From Cryptomeria japonica (Eukaryota > Streptophyta > Pinopsida > Cupressales > Cupressaceae): DNA of 64,000 nucleotides. The DNA is taken from positions 520,926,185 to 520,990,184 of the forward strand of contig NC_081414.1 of assembly GCF_030272615.1 (NCBI RefSeq), in the 5' to 3' direction. The notes under the pieces are model-generated. The model was not told the origin of the DNA, did no database searches, and worked only from the letters and a program-made list of their open reading frames with translations. Within the stretch, counting starts at the first letter, position 1, and every line of letters begins with the position of its first letter. Of the stretch, positions 61,641 through 64,000 are shown in pieces. The position numbers and the translations under genes were made by a program.

Positions 61641-64000
61641 ATAACCATAGGAAAGATTTATTGGAAGAAGAAGCTTGATGAGAGGACTTAGTGAAAATTT
61701 GGATTTTTTGATTTGATTTGAATTTGATGAAGTTGGATAGTTGATTGAATGATTGATTGGGTTCTTAGATTAGGACAAAGTTAATTAAGATTGCACCTTA
61801 TTCCTTGGATGTGGATTTTAGGTGGGGGGTGTTTGGTGATGAAAACCACAAACTAGGTGACAACCAAGCTGAGTGAAATTTAGACCTTAAGATAATGATC
61901 AAAGTCTTCTTCTACAAAGGACTGACTAATGATCCTCAGCAAAATGAAGACGTGGGATTGGGAGTCTTGATCGACTCAAAGGATAAGGCAAAGGGTACTT
62001 GGGGGAGATTCCTTCCCAAGAATAAAAGCCAAATGATTAATTGATTTAAGATGAGGTCTAAATAAAACTTCACAAGGTATAAACCTTGCGGTGAGGTTGA
62101 TTTGATTTGGATGACTGATTAAAGCTTGGATGTTTGATTAAAAATTGATTCAATTAAGGTTTGATTGCTGGATTAATTGATATGCTAAGTCCTTAGAAAA
62201 GTTGGATGATGAAAGATCAAAGAGGGATGATAGTGATGACTAGAAGAAAGTGGTGACTAGGTTATCCTTGACAAGAAAAGATTCAATAAGTGATAGGTTC
62301 ATATGACAAATTGTATGAAGGGATGCGACCACCCTGATTTTGACAATAGTTGGTATTGAAAGTTAAGCCTAATCCTTGGTGAAGGGCACAGACTCTTAGT
62401 TTATCACTAGCATCAAACTCATTTCTATGACCATGGGTATAATCATGATAATGGTGTAAAAAGGTCTTATGTTTGAGCAAGAGTTTGCGTTTGGTATACC
62501 AAAACTTTCGATGTCTAATGAGTTGTGCTTGGGTGAGCTTCTTCTTCTTGATTGGATGGTGGATAGACTTCTTGGGTTGCTTGTACAACCTAGGTTTATG
62601 GAACATGAGTTGGAAAATGAGATGGAATTGGTTTGGACTATGTTTTATGTAAGTGTGAAAATTTGGATTTGGAATGTTTGTCAAGTTTGAAAAATAAAGG
62701 GGGGTTTTGTCAATCTACTCTTGGCAAGAAAACATTATGGATAGAAAACACATTGGCCAAGTGTACCACTCAATAATGAGTGTGCAAGTGATGGGGGGGC
62801 CTAGATTATCCCTAATTGATTTTACGGGTCTAACACAAATGTAAGAACTTGAAGACAACATAACTTAGGCTGGAAGTGGAAACCACTCGATATGGCCCCT
62901 CAGGTAAGCAATACCTCACTCAGGCTAACAAATAGAGATTTTGGTAGCACTACCTCCACTCCACAACACTCACTTCTTGAGCATACCATGTTCTCTTACC
63001 CCAAAGATCCAATGATCTTTTACATGAGAAATTTATGTCTCATCCTGAGCGAGTACAGGAGGAGTAACTTCGGGGTAAGATCCGCATCCCCTGCACTATC
63101 AAATATAGAATTTTGGCTACTAAAATTGGTATCTAGTGTAATGTTTGAAGGATCATCAATCCAACAATGGATTCTAAAATCAATCCACTTAAGGCTCTAA
63201 CTGAGCTAATCGGTGTAGGGAAGACCGCCACATACATTGAATTCACTCAGCACTCTAGCCGCCTGACCATCTTATTTATATAGCGACTCGAAAAACCCGC
63301 TCAAGATCGCACTGGGAGAGTCGATATCCCTGATGTGTCCCAATTCAAGATACTCTTGTGGGGTGATGAAATCCCCAATCAAGAAATACCTGTCAACTAC
63401 TAAAATGAAAAAGAGAGTGTTGTTAATCACTCATTCTCTTACACCCAAGATCCTCGAAGGTGAGGGGAGAGGATAGTAGAGTGCAATGGTGAGTCCACTC
63501 AACATTAAACGTGCAAGCGCACCATGAACAAAAAACACTTGTTCATTTGAGTCCCACATGAATAAAGTTATCTATCTAGAAAAAGAACACACAAATCTAA
63601 GCTAGTGGAAAAAAAATGAGTCTTTGACAAGCGTGCTCCAAGAAAACATATTAGTAGTCTTAAGATAATACCTTGGACAAATGAAATAAGCCTGCAAAAA
63701 CTCAAAATTTTGATTAGTAACCCAAAATCCCTAAGCATACAGCACAAGCGCTGATCCACAGGTGGACGCGCTAAAGCGCATGTATATGCGTTAAAGAAGG
63801 CCAAAACAAAAAGCGGGAAATTTTGAATTTTAGAAATTGTAGAATTTAAATTCAAAATTCTACCTAACTCGCACGCGCTGAACTATATCACAGAGACCTC
63901 AATGGAGGCGTTGAACTAGATTGAAAATGTTGATTCGCATGTAAACCCCAAAATATAATGAATGCCCTAAAAATAATGAAAAAACAGACTAAAAAGAAAT
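61641..64000. other. gene-free DNA, nothing recognised
   Basis: No gene supported. A 133-codon minus-strand frame at 62283-62684 is rich in K and H and has no recognisable domain; the rest may be old retrotransposon non-coding sequence. Confidence 0.45.

Noticed and set aside
62283-62684. A 133-codon K/H-rich minus-strand frame
   Set aside because: No recognisable domain or start context; could be chance or old retroelement sequence, so not called as a gene.

Overview
The window looks like nuclear DNA of a seed plant. It is AT-rich and gene-poor, the recognisable genes are intronless P-class pentatricopeptide repeat (PPR) genes, and most of the rest is decayed plant-type transposable elements (hAT, Ty3/gypsy, a solo LTR, a tRNA-derived SINE, MITE-like elements). 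The large repeat load and long decayed intergenic stretches would fit a gymnosperm, but that is only a guess; nothing here identifies the species.

Layout. 1-17.4 kb holds no intact gene: a hAT transposase remnant at the left edge, a SINE with a clean 14-bp target duplication (5.9 kb), a terminal-inverted-repeat element (8.9-9.5 kb), an exact 210-bp tandem duplication (10.2 kb), a Ty3/gypsy pol remnant on the minus strand (11.4-12.5 kb) and a probable 1.15-kb solo LTR (12.6-13.7 kb). 17.5-19.5 kb carries the only full-length PPR gene (653 aa, minus strand). 19.6-29.8 kb is a 10.2-kb gene-free interruption with a perfect 90-bp inverted repeat, 201-bp tandem repeats, GA-rich blocks, a duplicated segment and a MITE with perfect 19-bp TIRs. 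29.8-60.4 kb is a head-to-tail array of eight 3'-truncated copies of the PPR gene (unit about 2.76 kb, all minus strand). Copy 5 of the nine is split by a 7.8-kb LTR retrotransposon (39.0-46.8 kb) that carries gag and protease but no reverse transcriptase or integrase. Right of the array are a 123-bp tandem repeat and a retrotransposon gag-like remnant, then unclassified DNA.

How it fits together. Copy 1 has the native 3' end. Copies 2-9 stop at the same novel junction, where PPR codons 1-580 are joined to spacer DNA read in antisense, giving a 9-residue tail. The parental breakpoints can be read at the two array edges (17712-17715 and 60416-60419) and share a 4-bp microhomology, TTGC. Only copy 1 and copy 2 have open reading frames over their whole length; copies 3-9 carry nonsense mutations, frameshifts, a lost start codon or the retrotransposon. 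Identical nonsense mutations in non-adjacent copies point to gene conversion or unequal exchange inside the array.
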